Source of the DNA: Sipunculus nudus
Lineage: Eukaryota; Annelida; Sipuncula; Golfingiida; Sipunculidae
Direction of reading: 5' to 3'
Assembly: GCA_026874595.1 (NCBI GenBank)
Contig: CM049319.1
Location: 6,106,601-6,170,600, forward strand
Length of the DNA: 64,000 nucleotides
Both the position numbers and the translations under genes were made by a program. Below, piece after piece: positions 12,205-24,860 of this stretch (position 1 is its first letter; each line of letters begins with the position of its first letter). The notes under the pieces are model-generated. The model was not told the DNA's origin. It saw nothing but the letters and a program-made list of their open reading frames with translations, and made no database searches.

Positions 12205-12860
12205 TTCAGTGTGGGTTAACCTGAAATAATGTTCAGGCTACCCCCATGGATAACATGAAAGTAATTTCAGATAACCGGGGGTAACCTCGCTGAAGCCTTT
12301 ACATTGGGATAGCTTTGATGAAAAACATTTTTATTAAGTCAAATTAACTAGATCCAGAGATGATAAACATATTATTTAAAATTCCTATGTGCCTTTGAAG
12401 TTCATGAGGAACAACCATGGGAAATCGGTTAATAGCCAGAAATGCTTAATAATTTGACAGTTTGATGAGATTATTCATATGAGACAATATATGAAAAATT
12501 TACAAAATTACAATTACTCTAAATATAATAACTTTTGGACCAAGCTCTGGTAATTATTTTTATATTGATTCGTGCACTTCTTAAAACATAAAATATACAA
12601 CTATTCAGACTTATTTCGGAGATCAAGAAGAAAAAAATTACATGAACTGTATGTTAATAAACATTAAAACACCTGCTTTTGTGGGGTTAATCTGAAATAT
12701 ATTTCATGTTACCGGGGTGGGGGTGGGGTGGGGGTGGGGGGTATTGGGGGCAGTAATCGAAATTGATTTCAGATTTCCCCCACCCCCCTCTTCCCAGGCA
12801 AATCGGAATTTGCTAACCGGGAGCAATTCTCCTAATAGCTTTTCAAGTGATAATACGATA
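12205..12860. repeat. Two related foldback-like segments
   Basis: The segments 12205-12310 and 12660-12860 share GTTAACCTGAAATA-like and GTTAATCTGAAATA-like starts, a C/G-rich block, a TTTCAGAT word, a TAACC/GGGGG word and an ATAGCTTT word in the same order. In each, a left G- or C-run faces a complementary run on the right, so each can fold back. They look like diverged copies of one short element. Confidence 0.45.
12714..12741 (+). other. Strong G-quadruplex motif
   Basis: Five runs of four to six G, each separated by a single T, lie within 28 bases. This exceeds the usual rule for a stable four-stranded DNA structure. A C-rich block at about 12776-12790 could instead pair with it as a hairpin. 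It belongs to the right-hand repeat copy around 12660-12860. Confidence 0.75.
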
Positions 12861-12861
12861 C

Positions 12862-13418
12862 ATGTAGGAATAGAGTCAATGTGGACCAGCTGGATGTACC
12901 GACAATACATGCTTTGAAAGGGGATTTACACGGCTAATATGTTATTTTTTTGGTGAAGAAATGTGAATATGGAATTAAATATAATATATCGATTACTACC
13001 AGACATCTGGCAAATAAAATTGAATGTTTCCAATATTTTCCTTAATGATGCACTTGCATCACATCAATTTCCGACCATTATTTCCAGAATTATTTAAATC
13101 TTACAATAAATGTTAGTCTGCTAAAACATTTATTGGGCTTTGGAGTCATTTACTGCCAATGTCAATATGACATGTATAATCCTGCATGGTTTGTCTTTTG
13201 TGACGAAAAAAAAGACTAGGCCTTGTGCCCAGTACTCAGTACATCATTTACCTAAATAGACCAATGAACAAATCACAACTGTTATGTTTTAATATTTTCT
13301 GTTCGTCGTATTATTCCATTATATATTGCAACATAGACAGTAACACACGAGAGAAAAGAAAAACAGGAAACGTCATGCCATGGGAAAACCGAGAAATGAA
13401 ACTAGAAATCTTCCACCA
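12862..13418. other. No gene seen
   Basis: AT-rich, with no supported reading frame or signal. Confidence 0.5.
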
Positions 13419-13448
13419 TGTGTGTGTGTGTGGGGGGGGGGGGGGGGG
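13419..13448 (+). repeat. (TG)n followed by poly-G
   Basis: About six TG dinucleotides run into an uninterrupted tract of roughly 17 G. Confidence 0.95.
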
Positions 13449-14340
13449 TGGTTAGGATGCAGGAGGCCGCTCATCTCAGAACTGAGAGCACACGTTTTAA
13501 AAACGCTCTGCAAACATTGAAATCCCGGTGCTGAAGTTTATATTTTGAAATTGCCGGAGAACACAAGCCGTATTGCAGATAACCACTAAACACCCTTACT
13601 CCGAAGTACTGGGGGCTCGGCCGTGCACGCGTGACCTGCACCGCGCATGAATCTGGACCGTTTTTGCATTCACTTATTGGTCCACATTCAAGCGTATGCG
13701 GTCCAAAACAAGGAAAAGTAACGTGATAAAAAAATACATAAGCAATTCCGGTTTGAAGCTAGCAAAATCTTGATCAGTCAAGTTGCACGACTCGGCCACA
13801 CAGTGGCGTGCATGCGCGCTATGTTTGTGTTGAGCCACTGTATGCGGTTTATGCAAGCATATCTGTATCTGCGTACAGGAGTAAGAAAGCAGTTTCAGAA
13901 CGAAATTTTGACAGATGACATAATATTTTCCGAGAAAACACTTTACTTCATGTACAGTGAACATGCCTGGTATGTAAAAAGGTCTCTTCAAGATCAAACG
14001 CTTGAATGAAAAAAGCCAGGCAGATAAAACCTACTGTTTAAAGATTATAATTCCATTTATCTTAGTTAAATACTATGAAACTATTTGGTCCTATAAAAAT
14101 TTAATTGGCCTAATGTTTTCACCAGTTCATATGTTTTTTTTTGGCAATAAGGACTAAGTCTAAGAGAAACTGATGCGAGTCACTAAGTACAAGCACGGTA
14201 TCCACGTGTCCCTATGGTAATACGGTATATGATAATTTCCCACGCTGTCAATGTTTTTGGAAGACTACAGGTATGTAATAACAATATATAAACAAGCACT
14301 TGCATATAAAAGCTACTAGGACATTGTATAATACTGCTCG
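13449..14340. other. No gene seen
   Basis: A GC-moderate stretch around 13449-13650 has no reading frame longer than about 80 codons without overlap on the other strand. The frame pairs seen at 13674-14009 on opposite strands have no recognisable domains. No RNA gene was found. Confidence 0.45.
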
Positions 14341-14800
14341 GTATTGAGGTTTTCTTCTTTTCAAGAAGAAGAAAGGAAAACAATCGCCAATATTCAGATT
14401 CAGAGAGCTCTTTGCGGCCATATTGTTTGCAGATATGGGTGGCTGTGTCTTTTTATTAGCGAAAGTATTTGGTGGTTGGGGTATTCCTTTGTGTCTGTTT
14501 GTAATGGTACAAGCCATCTTCCCCACGCTTGCTCTTTCACATGAACATAACGCGTAATCAGTCGCCTGCCGTGCACAACTTGTCAAGACAATTCATGACA
14601 ATTTGTCTGTCTGGCTGCAGAGAACTGGCCGACAGATTCTGAACCCTTCAATTTCCGATTGAGTCCAAAAGAAAACGAATCTCTTTGAATTCCCATGTCA
14701 GAACTGCGGGAAGACTCATTATTAGGAGACATTTAACCTGACGGTTAGAAAATCTGAGCAGACGACGATCGCCCACGTGACGGGTCACCCTATAACTATA
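14341..14800. promoter_or_regulatory. GC-richer patch with motif clusters, possible cis-regulatory DNA
   Basis: Composition rises above the AT-rich surroundings. At 14581-14607 TGTCA and TGACA words (the core bound by TALE homeodomain proteins such as Meis) are packed on both strands. At 14774-14779 there is a CACGTG E-box overlapping the inverted pair GTGAC/GTCAC (14778-14789). Overlapping frames on both strands (66 and 112 codons) have no recognised domains. Calling it regulatory is an inference; conservation would be needed to support it. Confidence 0.25.
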
Positions 14801-17800
14801 TCAACAAATAAATTGAAAGTTTTAATTTGAACACTCAATTTTCTATTATACGGGATTTTTGGATTTTTTCCCCAGACGGAGCTGAAAAAATTAATACACA
14901 GGTATGTTTTATTTCTTTATTACTTCATGATAGTTCTGGAACATGGTTGCATATAGTAACTATATCTAGAAATAAATAATGAGTTTAATCATTTTTGTAC
15001 CGATGTACATATATGCATATATAGCATTTAGCGTTCATTAATGAATGATTCATTTATTTTTGTTTACTTCTTGTTTTTCATAATCACCGCAAAAAACACA
15101 AGTATTTGAAAATTTCATATGATTGATGACATTTGACGTTTCAATATTTAATCAATTCAGTATAGATTAAATACATCAAAGCTAGACGAATCTAAAATCC
15201 ATTTTATCAATAATTACTTTTTTTTCAATTTTGAGGTAAATAACCTAGTCTGGAAAAGATCTGCTCTTGGCAGATATTTGAAGTTTTGCAACTTAAACAA
15301 AAATATAAATTTTCGCTGAAAAAATATACAGGAATAAATACATGATCTGTAATCATCCGAATCTTGATCCAGAAATTAAATACCGTCGTTTCTTCATATT
15401 AATGGTTTATTTAATTATCATTTTCATCATTGTTCAATATACATTTCTGTTCTGACAGACATCAACATCTGTTTACAGTCGGTTGGTTAACGTCTTTGGT
15501 AGCATCCACCAATCAATAGTTTTCAATCAGTCTTGCAGGAAACCTGTTTTAATTTGTTTTTAAGCTTTGCTTTAAGTTATCGATATTATACACATGCCTT
15601 TGATCTTACGAAAGAGGATATGCTTCTTCCATACAAAGCAAATAACGTTTTCTGCATCGGCATGGATGTATAATAAGACATGAGAAGATGAATTTTTTTT
15701 CAGCCTATAAAAATGTATGTAAATTTATTGTATCAGACAATATATCGCCCATTAAATATTACTTTCGTGGGCGCGTGTGTCTTTAAGGTCTTATTTCTTG
15801 ACGATACAAAATCAACAGATTGCAATATGACATTGAGGCTTAATGGATGTTTTCTTTAAATCCATAATTCTTTGTGGAAACAGCTGGTATGCCCATTTCA
15901 CATACATCATTAAAATAGGCATGTCAATATTGCACGAAGCAACAAGAATCAAAACATGATACATTTTGGATATATGCACCACTGGAAATATAGTTCAAAT
16001 TAAAAATGTAACTATTTGTAACAAAAAGTTACCTGTAGATGAGTTTATATGATTTCTGAAAACGTGTGCTCAGAATTATTTTTATTGTTGAAACAAGATC
16101 ATTATGCGATGATATTGCTCATATACGAGTTTATTTTTCGGTTTGAAAAAAATAAATTTAGATTTGAGCATTATATATTATATACAAATCAATAATATTG
16201 GGTCGAATAACATTTTTACAATTCATTTAAAATTTATAAATAGAATTTTGCATTAATGATGCAGAACATGCGGCCACAAAGCATCGTCACAAGGTAATAA
16301 GTTCATCAGGTATTTAATGCAGACCTTATCCCTACACGTGGTGTACTAAGTCGTTTATACCAGACCGGAAGTGGCCAACCTCTGTCTGTTGGAAAAATTT
16401 ATGTCGTTTATCCTTTCAAAAGAAAGCAATTTCCTCAGCTGTATATGAGCTCTGTGATCTATTAGACAGTAGGAGGCCTTTGAATAAAAAAAAACTATCA
16501 ACATATATCAGGTGTACAAATCAATACTTAGCTCAGAACATAAAGCCGCATACAATTTTTATGAATAAATCTTTCAAAGAAAAACTAAGTTTAACATATT
16601 TTTGTAATTTTAAAATTTTAAAATTATTTTTCTTGCTTTTCCTCAAAAATCATTTCCAAGCTGGCGATTTCTGACAGGTTATGTAAATGCTGGTGTTTGC
16701 GATTAAATTATGCAAAACTAACACTACTAGAGAAACATCTTTCCTGAACCGCATGGACCAAAACACATGGGGAAAACGTTGGCTTCTCTGCCACTTAATA
16801 TTTTGTCTTGTACATTTCTGATAATTTGTAGACTATTTTCAGTAGCTGTTTTACCTTACTTCAGAGTGGTATGGCTTGCATAATCAGGACTTCGAGCCCA
16901 GTAAGACATAATTCAGCATGGGGATAAATATTTTGTGATAAACATATACATCATGCAATTCGAAGTTGCATAACATTTATGCAGGAAATATAGTCCACAC
17001 ACAGAAAGAGTCCATCACAAACCTTGCATAACACTGCACAAATTAAACCAACTGATTATGTACTAATACTCAAGATCACAAGGTCGGATCATTTGTATGA
17101 TCAGTTAGTTCAATTTTGATCAGTCACATCTGCATTATGACCTCAAACGACCGAGTAACGTGTTATTTACTTACATCTTTATTAATCAGGAAATCAACAT
17201 CCGCCAAGGAATTCCATGTTTCCATAATGAAATTATTAACTTTCTTTCGCAAAGGCCAGTTTCGTATATCAGTTTATTTGTGCAGCTTTTGAAATAATTG
17301 ATGATATATTGTGTTTATAAACCGACCGCACGATTTCACACATGTCTGTAATGTAAATTATCTGAAATATAAGACACACCAGTATTCTCTTTTAACTGGC
17401 TACTTGAAACTAGGCCACGTTTGAATATTAGTATTGTCGACAAGAGCTTTTCTCAAGCTCAAGTCATGGACGGGTAATGCAGATAAAAATTAATCTTGTT
17501 TAGTTATTTTGTTATTTGGGATCTTATCAGACTTGCAAAGCTTAATATTTAGTTACAAGAGCTCTATTGATGTCATCTTTGTACCTTTCATGCTCTGGCT
17601 GATTTTTTATTTGAATTTATTTAGTTATTTCCACGATGAGCAGAATTGAGGTATTGATTGCAATTGCACTTAATAAATGAAGAGAAGATCTATGGAGGTC
17701 AAAACATTATTTTGTTTTCAGTTTTCATGGGAATCATATAATCTGAATATGGCCACGAACAAATACTACATCTGCCAACTTTGTCTCTTCTTTTGGTGCC

Positions 17801-19053
17801 TATCCTCTTGTGGAAACAAATTCAGTTGTAATCACTTAAATGCAATGCGTTTTAAGCACATTCTGAAATAAATAAATATTTCCCTCATATATGAGTCCAA
17901 TCAAAGGTGTTGTTCAATTATTATTAACTGATTATATATCATGTTACCTCGGAAAATACCTTGAAAACAAAACTTCTAATTCGTAGGTCGTTTAAAATTG
18001 CACTATGCTCGTTGTTGTTGACATGTAAGCAAACAAAACTAGAAACTTGATGTTAACAAATATAGATAATTTTTTAATGATGTTCGGTTGTGACCCGAAG
18101 GTTCTAACTTATCGGGTTACATACGACGTAGACCTTGCCCGCACATAGTGAATGTCCAGGTTGTGGGTTGACATTGGCTGTAGACAATATGTTTTATATC
18201 TGACAAAGATAGCCAATGAGCCAGCAAACACGCGTCTGTCGGGCCGGTAATTACACATTAGTTGAAGGCCGCATATGGGGTAACTGTCTTTCGGAGCGGG
18301 TAATGTGGTGTACAGTAACTTATATGTTTTATGCATGGGTGATGATTACTTTTTCTGATGTTATAACCGACAGCGACCATATCCTGTATACCATTAAACA
18401 ATCGATACGGACTAGCCCCCGTGGACGCCAGTACATTCTTGTTACAAGGATCCTGAGTTTATGCTTGACCTGTCGGATAAAGACGGGGTCTGTGGTCCCC
18501 TCGTCTGGGTGCCTAAGTGCGACCGGCTGTTACGCTAAAGTAGCGTAGAGGAGGATGTGGTCACACTGAAAGGAAGTCTGTAAACGAGAAATACTTGGAT
18601 GCTATACAGTGCTTGACTTACTCAGATTATCTAACACTGCTGGAAAAAAATTCAATCCCTCAGTAATAAAAGAGACTATTTGAATATGTGCACCATGGCA
18701 GTAGATAGTTTTCACTTTCTCTAAACCGCAAATCCTGTAAAATCGCAAGGGTTTGTAACTCGCCTTTTCCCGTCCTCCGCTATCACTTTATCTTTTGTAC
18801 CGGTACTTAGCATGTGTGTATGGTCGCTGCTCCTTACATGGGCCAGGCGTGTATTTTTAATGACATGATATGGCTACCGAGAATAGAATTTACATAAGAA
18901 GTGAAAGGATCTGGTGAACCATCTCTCTATCCGTCTGTTAATTGATCTGTGTCTTTATTATATTACCCTAATCTATGATGTCTGTAATTCATTGTATACA
19001 TATCGCCAACGTTTTTCTTGATAAAGTTTTAAAGACCAGTGGGTTACGTCTGC
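14801..19053. other. No gene seen; long AT-rich desert
   Basis: More than four kilobases of strongly AT-rich DNA with no repeat structure that I can see. A GC-moderate patch at about 18095-18550 contains a 110-codon plus-strand frame (18216-18548), cysteine-containing but unrecognised, overlapped by a 75-codon minus-strand frame. I do not call either as a gene. Confidence 0.45.
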
Positions 19054-19054
19054 G

Positions 19055-19107
<53 letters not shown>
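19054..19107 (+). repeat. (CT)n microsatellite
   Basis: About 27 CT dinucleotides with one early interruption. Confidence 0.95.
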
Positions 19108-19111
<4 letters not shown>

Positions 19112-19369
19112 CGAAACCCCGGCCTTAGTTTTTGGCCCACATTTATTTGAGCTGTACCATGATTTTCCAGTCTTCCAATATTGATTTGGTATTAAACACT
19201 GAATGATTTATTAAGTGTGTTTTAAGGTTTATCGTTTATTGAATGTTTATAAATGTTGCACATATTTTTTTAATCTAGCAATAAGTTCCATGTACAAGTC
19301 ATGTTATAAAGTATTCAAATTCGAATTTTATTAGTCACCTATGTTAAGAGGGAGTTCTAATAAAATGGT

Positions 19370-19830
19370 CCGCATCTGTCCGTTCATCTCTCCGTCCGTC
19401 GGGTCCCCATCATTACCAAATATTCCTAAAACTCCTTTGAAGACATACTTTTCCCATGACTGACGTGATTTTACCTGCAGGTGGCACCACCTCGGGTAGC
19501 ATTACTTTCTGCGATCCAACATGTTTTTCCAAGTATTCTTCTGAAAAATAAGAACATTTTAATTCTCAAATCGTTCACAAGGATTCCTTGAAGTACGGGG
19601 TATTACATAAGTACTATATTCTATACTATTATTTAAAAAAAATGATTTTGCACAAGGATTATGAAATTTTTCTGATCGATGTAATCTGCTATATCAAATG
19701 TTTCCACATGTGGTGAGAAAGCTTTCATCTTTTATTTCATGCACTAATATTACCAGTTTTTCCAGACATATTGATCACATGACTGACTTGCCATTTTGAC
19801 CTGCAGGCACCATCTCTTTTTAACGACTTT
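19370..19830 (+). repeat. GTCC-headed dispersed repeat, two diverged units
   Basis: A CCGTCCGTC head at about 19390-19400 is followed by two copies, near 19456 and 19779, of a CATGACTGAC...CCTGCAGG...CACC block about 323 bases apart. The block resembles the CTGCAG...CACC core of each unit in the array at 21687-23400, so both appear to belong to one repeat family. Confidence 0.55.
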
Positions 19831-21132
19831 CTTTGATCTAAAATATTCTTTCTAACTTTCCTTCGGATAAGTCAGTACAAAATGATTTTATTATGCAAAT
19901 ACAAATACAACCAAAAAGAAAATTTGACGATTTTATAAGTGTGCACGCTTAATGTAAATCTAGTACTAGATATCCTGGCAACAGTAGGACATATCAACAT
20001 AATATGTTACAGCCATAGTTCTTGGCTACAGCCATTAAGGCCAACTCTTTTGGATGCAGCTGAAATCTTGTTTTTATGTTTGTTTGTATCATGCACAATA
20101 TCTGAGTTCATGAAAGGCCTGTGTAGTTTAGAAATTACATCCCCATCACTCCAGTCTAAAAACAAGGTCGTCTATGCATTATGAATTTCTATTCAAAATT
20201 CAGTTTGTATTTTGCATGTATTTTAATTTAAAAGGCTTGTCAATGTTTGCTGATTTTCGGGTATCACAAATTGATGCCTAACTTCCCTAGTTAAACACAC
20301 AGCAGGGGGGACTATTTGTGCCTCTAGGCCCTTGCATTAAGACAAGGACGTGCTTATATACCAGGCCTTTACCATATAGGGGTTATTCATTTTGCATGCT
20401 AATTGACATAAATGATGCTGTTTTGGTTAACATTTTTAAAGTCGCGGATCTACTAGAATATAATTTTGGTGAAGAGCTTTGATTTGTCACATCTCTGAAT
20501 AAATCTTTCTTTACCAAAAACAGAAATGTGTGAAAAATGCACTGGTAGTAGAAAATGCTACAAGAATCCCTAAGTGTTGCTTATATGTGACCTGATTTCA
20601 TACACGCCCTGATAATCAACAGACAGCCCGGAGACTTTAAAACCGCTTGGACCACACTGCACATCATCAATGTTTGTTAAAGAAACTGGATAAAGGAAGA
20701 ATGTTCTTGTAAAACATACGGGACCAGATGCCATTTTAATTAACCGCGGGATGAAAGAACCAGATTTCATCCCATGGTCTCGTAGGTGGATCCCATGTGA
20801 CCGTCTAGCCGCCCGGATGTAGGTGGTCTCCGGTTACTCTGAGTTTGAAATCACTTTTACTCTCTCTTCTTTTCTATTTTGCATTACAAAATGTCTTATA
20901 AATCATCTTTCCTCTCTTTCGGGTTTCTTTTTCAAGTTTTACTGTCTGTTTTTAGTGGAGTCATTTGAATTTATGTGGATGGCCTTTGAATTCATATCAA
21001 ACTAAAAACCTGATTAAGGTTTTAATGTCACCATTTCTTTTCCTTCGTTTGTGTGACACGTTTCTCAAATAGCTCTAAATGTGTCAGACAAATAAAGACT
21101 TTTGAGGAAGATTATAAAGATTTTAACATACT
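19831..21132. other. No gene supported; GC-moderate patch near 20.6-20.8 kb
   Basis: The region is AT-rich except for about 20590-20830. There the minus strand carries a 66-codon frame (20570-20770) with a balanced composition unlike the K/N/I/F-rich random frames elsewhere. No domain is recognised and no clear splice sites flank it. It may be noncoding conserved DNA or chance. Confidence 0.35.
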
Positions 21133-21297
21133 CTTGATAGAAAAGCTTGCACTACAGGAGTTATATATGCATTCTAATTTCGAGCTTATAGAGATTTTAC
21201 AAGAAAAGACGATTTCTTGATAGAAAAGCTTGCACTACAGGGGTTATATATGCATTCTAATTTCGAGCTTATTGAGATTTTACAAGAAAAGACGATT
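21133..21297 (+). repeat. 83-bp tandem duplication
   Basis: Units begin at 21133 and 21216 with CTTGATAGAAAAGCTTGCAC and differ at only a few positions. The near identity points to a recent duplication in sequence without other features. Confidence 0.9.
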
Positions 21298-21686
21298 TCA
21301 CCTTTTTTATGCTGGCCACATTAACGGTCGCAATATAAAACAGAGAAGGTCATATTTTACGATTGTCTCTATGATAACCGTTCTGTCTTACGGTTCACTT
21401 GCTTGAGCGAGAACAATCCTAAATTATTTTCGTTGGATTCTGAACAATAAGATTTTAAAGGGCAAATAAACATTCAAATTACGAGAAAAATAGGTAGAGA
21501 CTTTCAAGACTTTTACGAATTGACTTTAAAACAAAATGGGATATTACTTCTTAGGAAAACATTGTGAAAAAATTTAAACTGTAACATTAGAATTTGCTAC
21601 AGGGGTGCAGTAACAGCCTTGTCTATGGATTATTACTTGTCTTGTAAGACTTGACTGTAAGTCATCTGAGCTTTAGCAATCACTCT

Positions 21687-23400
21687 TTGTCCCTCGTCCG
21701 TCCGGCCGTCCGGGCGTCTGTCCGTTAACAGTGCACAAATCGTGACCGCTGGACCTATAATCTTGTAACTTGAAATTCTGAGAGGTCCATGAAAAATCTC
21801 CTTGGAAACCAGAAATTAGGTCTCCGTTACCCATTCTTTGAGCTATGGGGCCCCAAAGTACCCCCCCAGAATAGTAAAAAATTTCATACAAAAACTTCAA
21901 TATCTCACTAACTACATCAGTGATGGTCATGATATTTGGCTTACATATTAATCATGAGATGTTCCATCAGTTCCTGCAGACTAGTGGCGCCACCTATATT
22001 TTCGATTTTTTTACGATTTTTTTTCTCTATTTTTGAGACTTTTAAAAATGTGAACATCTGTTAACAGGGCACAAATCGTAAAGACTGGATCTAGAATCTT
22101 CATTCTTGACACAATGAGAGACCTATAAAAAGTCTCCATGGAAACCAGAAATTATGTCTCTGTTACACATATTTTTTTAGCTATGGGGCCCCAAAGTACC
22201 CCCCAGAATATAAAAAATTTCATTCAAAAATTTCAATATCTCATTAACTACATCACTGATGGTCATGATTTTTGGCATATATATTGATCATGAGGTGTTC
22301 TATCAGTTTCCGCAGACTGGTGGCACCACCTGTATTATTCGATTTTTTACGCATTGTTTTCTCTATTTTTGAGACCTTTAAAAATGTGAGCATCTGTCAA
22401 CAGGGTACAAATCGTAACAACTGGACCTAGAATCTTTGTTCTTGACACAGTGAGAGACCAATGAAAAGTCTCCATGGAAACCTGAAATAAGGTCTCTGTT
22501 ACCCATATCCTTGGAGCTGTGGGGCTCCCAATTACCCCCCAGAATAATGGCAAATTTGATAAAAACAAACTGCAACATCTCAATAACTACAACACTGATG
22601 GTCATGATTTTTGGCATACATATTGATCAAGAGGTGTTCCATCAGTTCCTGCAGACTGGTGGCGCCACCTGTATTTTTTCAAATTTTTACAATTTTTTTT
22701 CTCTATTTTTGAGACTTTTAAGGATGTAGTTATCTGTCAACATGGTACAAATCGTAACAATTGGACCTAGAATCTTCATTCTTGACACACAGGGAGACCC
22801 ATGAAAAGTCTCAATGGAAACCTGAAATTAGGTCTCTGTTACCCATATCCTTTGAGCTATGGCACTCCAAAGTACAGCTCAGAATAATGGAAAATTTGAT
22901 ACAAAAGCTGAAGCATCTGAACAACTAATGCAGAGATCACCATAATTGTTTGCATGGATATTGATTATGGATTGTTTCATCAGTTACTGCAGACTGGTAG
23001 TGCAACCTATATTTTATTCAATTTTTCGAATTTTTTCCCTATTTTTGGGACATTTAAGGATGCTGTCATCTGTTAACGTGGCACAAATTGTAACAATTGG
23101 ACCTAGGATCTTCATTTTTATCATGCAAGGAGGCCCATGAAAAGTGCCTGTGGAAACCTGAATTAGGTCTCTGTTACCCATATCCTTAAAACTATAGGAC
23201 ACCGAAGTATCCCTCAGAATAATGGAAAATTTGATACAAAAGCTGAAGTATCTGAACAACTAATGCAGAGATCACCATGATTCTTTGCATGGATATTGAC
23301 CATTAAGTGTTTTATTAGTTTCTGCAGACTGGTCGAGGCACCTGTATTATTTTAAAGTTTATGCATTTTTTCTCTTTTTTTGAGATATATAAATACAGAC
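21687..23400 (+). repeat. Tandem array of about 335-bp units, five copies
   Basis: After a CGTCCGTCCGGCCGTCC head, the landmark CTGTTAACAGGGCAC (or close variants) recurs near 21720, 22062, 22396, 22734 and 23070. Each unit carries the same order: GGACCTA, TGAGAGACC, GGAAACC, GGTCTCTGTTACCCAT, CCCCAGAAT, ATGGTCATGAT, then CTGCAGACTGGTGGCGCCAC. The middle three units are most alike and the last is most diverged. The 12-base palindrome GGTGGCGCCACC occurs intact in some copies. Frames of 70-85 codons on both strands are by-products of the repetition. Confidence 0.9.
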
Positions 23401-24649
23401 ACAATCTTGGACTGTTGGTTTAATCTGTTTGATGCTTCAGTTGAATGGGTATATACTACCATTCAGATGATAAAATTTCCTTTTGCGAATCTCTTCCAAG
23501 TCGGCTGAGCGCCATGACCCATGGGTCACTTGTTTTGATAGGTCCATGGACTGTAGATGACACTGTCTAATGAAAGAGTATAAAAATAAACGTGTCATAA
23601 CAGTTATCTGTTCACTAGGCCTTCTGGATTTCAGTTTTATATGCACGGGGTTTGAATAATCGACAAAAAGTCATGAACTGCCCTTAAGACATTGGAATGA
23701 TTCTCTTAGGTTTCATCGAGATTTTGGAGAGAATTTCAGAGCATTTGTAATATTTTAATTTATTAAAGTAAATACCACCAACTACTGCTCCATCTTTGGC
23801 CTAATATCCCTCCCAGTCTGCCAATAGACAGAATGGGACCTTTGTAAGATGCGACTTACTGACAATAAAGTGTCACAGATTAGCAATCTCGACAATTTTA
23901 CCAAGTTTTTAAATAAGTTTATCTTTTCCCGGCAAAAACCCTTCAGCTAACTGCTGAAAAAAAAACCAATTCGTTTAGTCTCGTTCTGACAATATGGTAC
24001 AATTAATATGACATCGTTTAAACCATTCTTGAACAAAATACCTCCATGCATTTTATGGTTAAAATAACCAAGAGTAAGTTTTATTGCGAAATATCCTACT
24101 TTAAATTAACAAAAGGAGTGTGTTGTGGAATGGGTGGTGAAGTAAAATATGTCTTACCATACTGAAGAGGCATTTACACATTTGCCAAAGGAATTGTCCC
24201 TGTCCCAAAGCCTTAACCAGTGCAGTATGTCATACCGCTTGGTAGATGAGCGGATACTCTAATTGGGCGGATACTGTTATTGTTATTTAATACAATAAAA
24301 TAAAATACAATCGTTATAGACTGCGACTACAGATAGAACATTATTTTTATATTATCCTTAATTGGTAATACATGGGTAACATTATAATAAAGATATTGCA
24401 TTGTTGTTTGCCATAGTATTTCTGGTATTTTAATTGGAGTTGAAACATCAAAGGTTATTATCGGATCCACAGAGACGCGACGCCACGTCTCTCCCTGAAT
24501 CGCCGGAATTTTACTCCTTTCAGGAAACAGTCTTTTCGGTCATATAGATATCGATATTTTATGGATAATCAACCAAGGAACATTCATTTGCCGGGGATCT
24601 ATATAAAAATTCTTCCGACAACGATATCTTTTTTTTCTTGCCTCTTCCA
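23401..24649. other. No gene seen
   Basis: AT-rich DNA without repeats or reading frames of interest. A minus-strand 69-codon frame near 23437-23646 is unrecognised. Confidence 0.5.
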
Positions 24650-24860
24650 TGCAATTTTCTGTCTGTGCTTGATCTTCAATATGTCTGATTTACAAAAACA
24701 GAAATTGGTGCACATCAATGGTCCTAGGTTATAGATTTGCACCTGATATATATTTTAGTCTTTATTCCATGTATCGTACTTGTCGATTTCCGCTCATTGC
24801 GGGTATGTGGGAAGGCTTCCAGAGACTGCTTTGAGATAACATACGTCTATTTTCATTTAC
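24650..24860 (+). repeat. Dispersed repeat, copy A
   Basis: Shares an ordered set of words with 33715-33950: TTTTCTGT, ATCTTCAATATG, CTGATTT, GATTTGCACCTG, a GCTCA..TTGCGG word and GGCTTCCAG. The two copies are clearly homologous but diverged, about 9 kb apart and in the same orientation. No terminal structure is visible, so the class is unknown. Confidence 0.6.

Noticed and set aside
14252-14275. miR-7-like sequence TTGGAAGACTAC
   Set aside because: Only the first ten or so bases fit, the 3' part differs, and no pairing arm is visible nearby.
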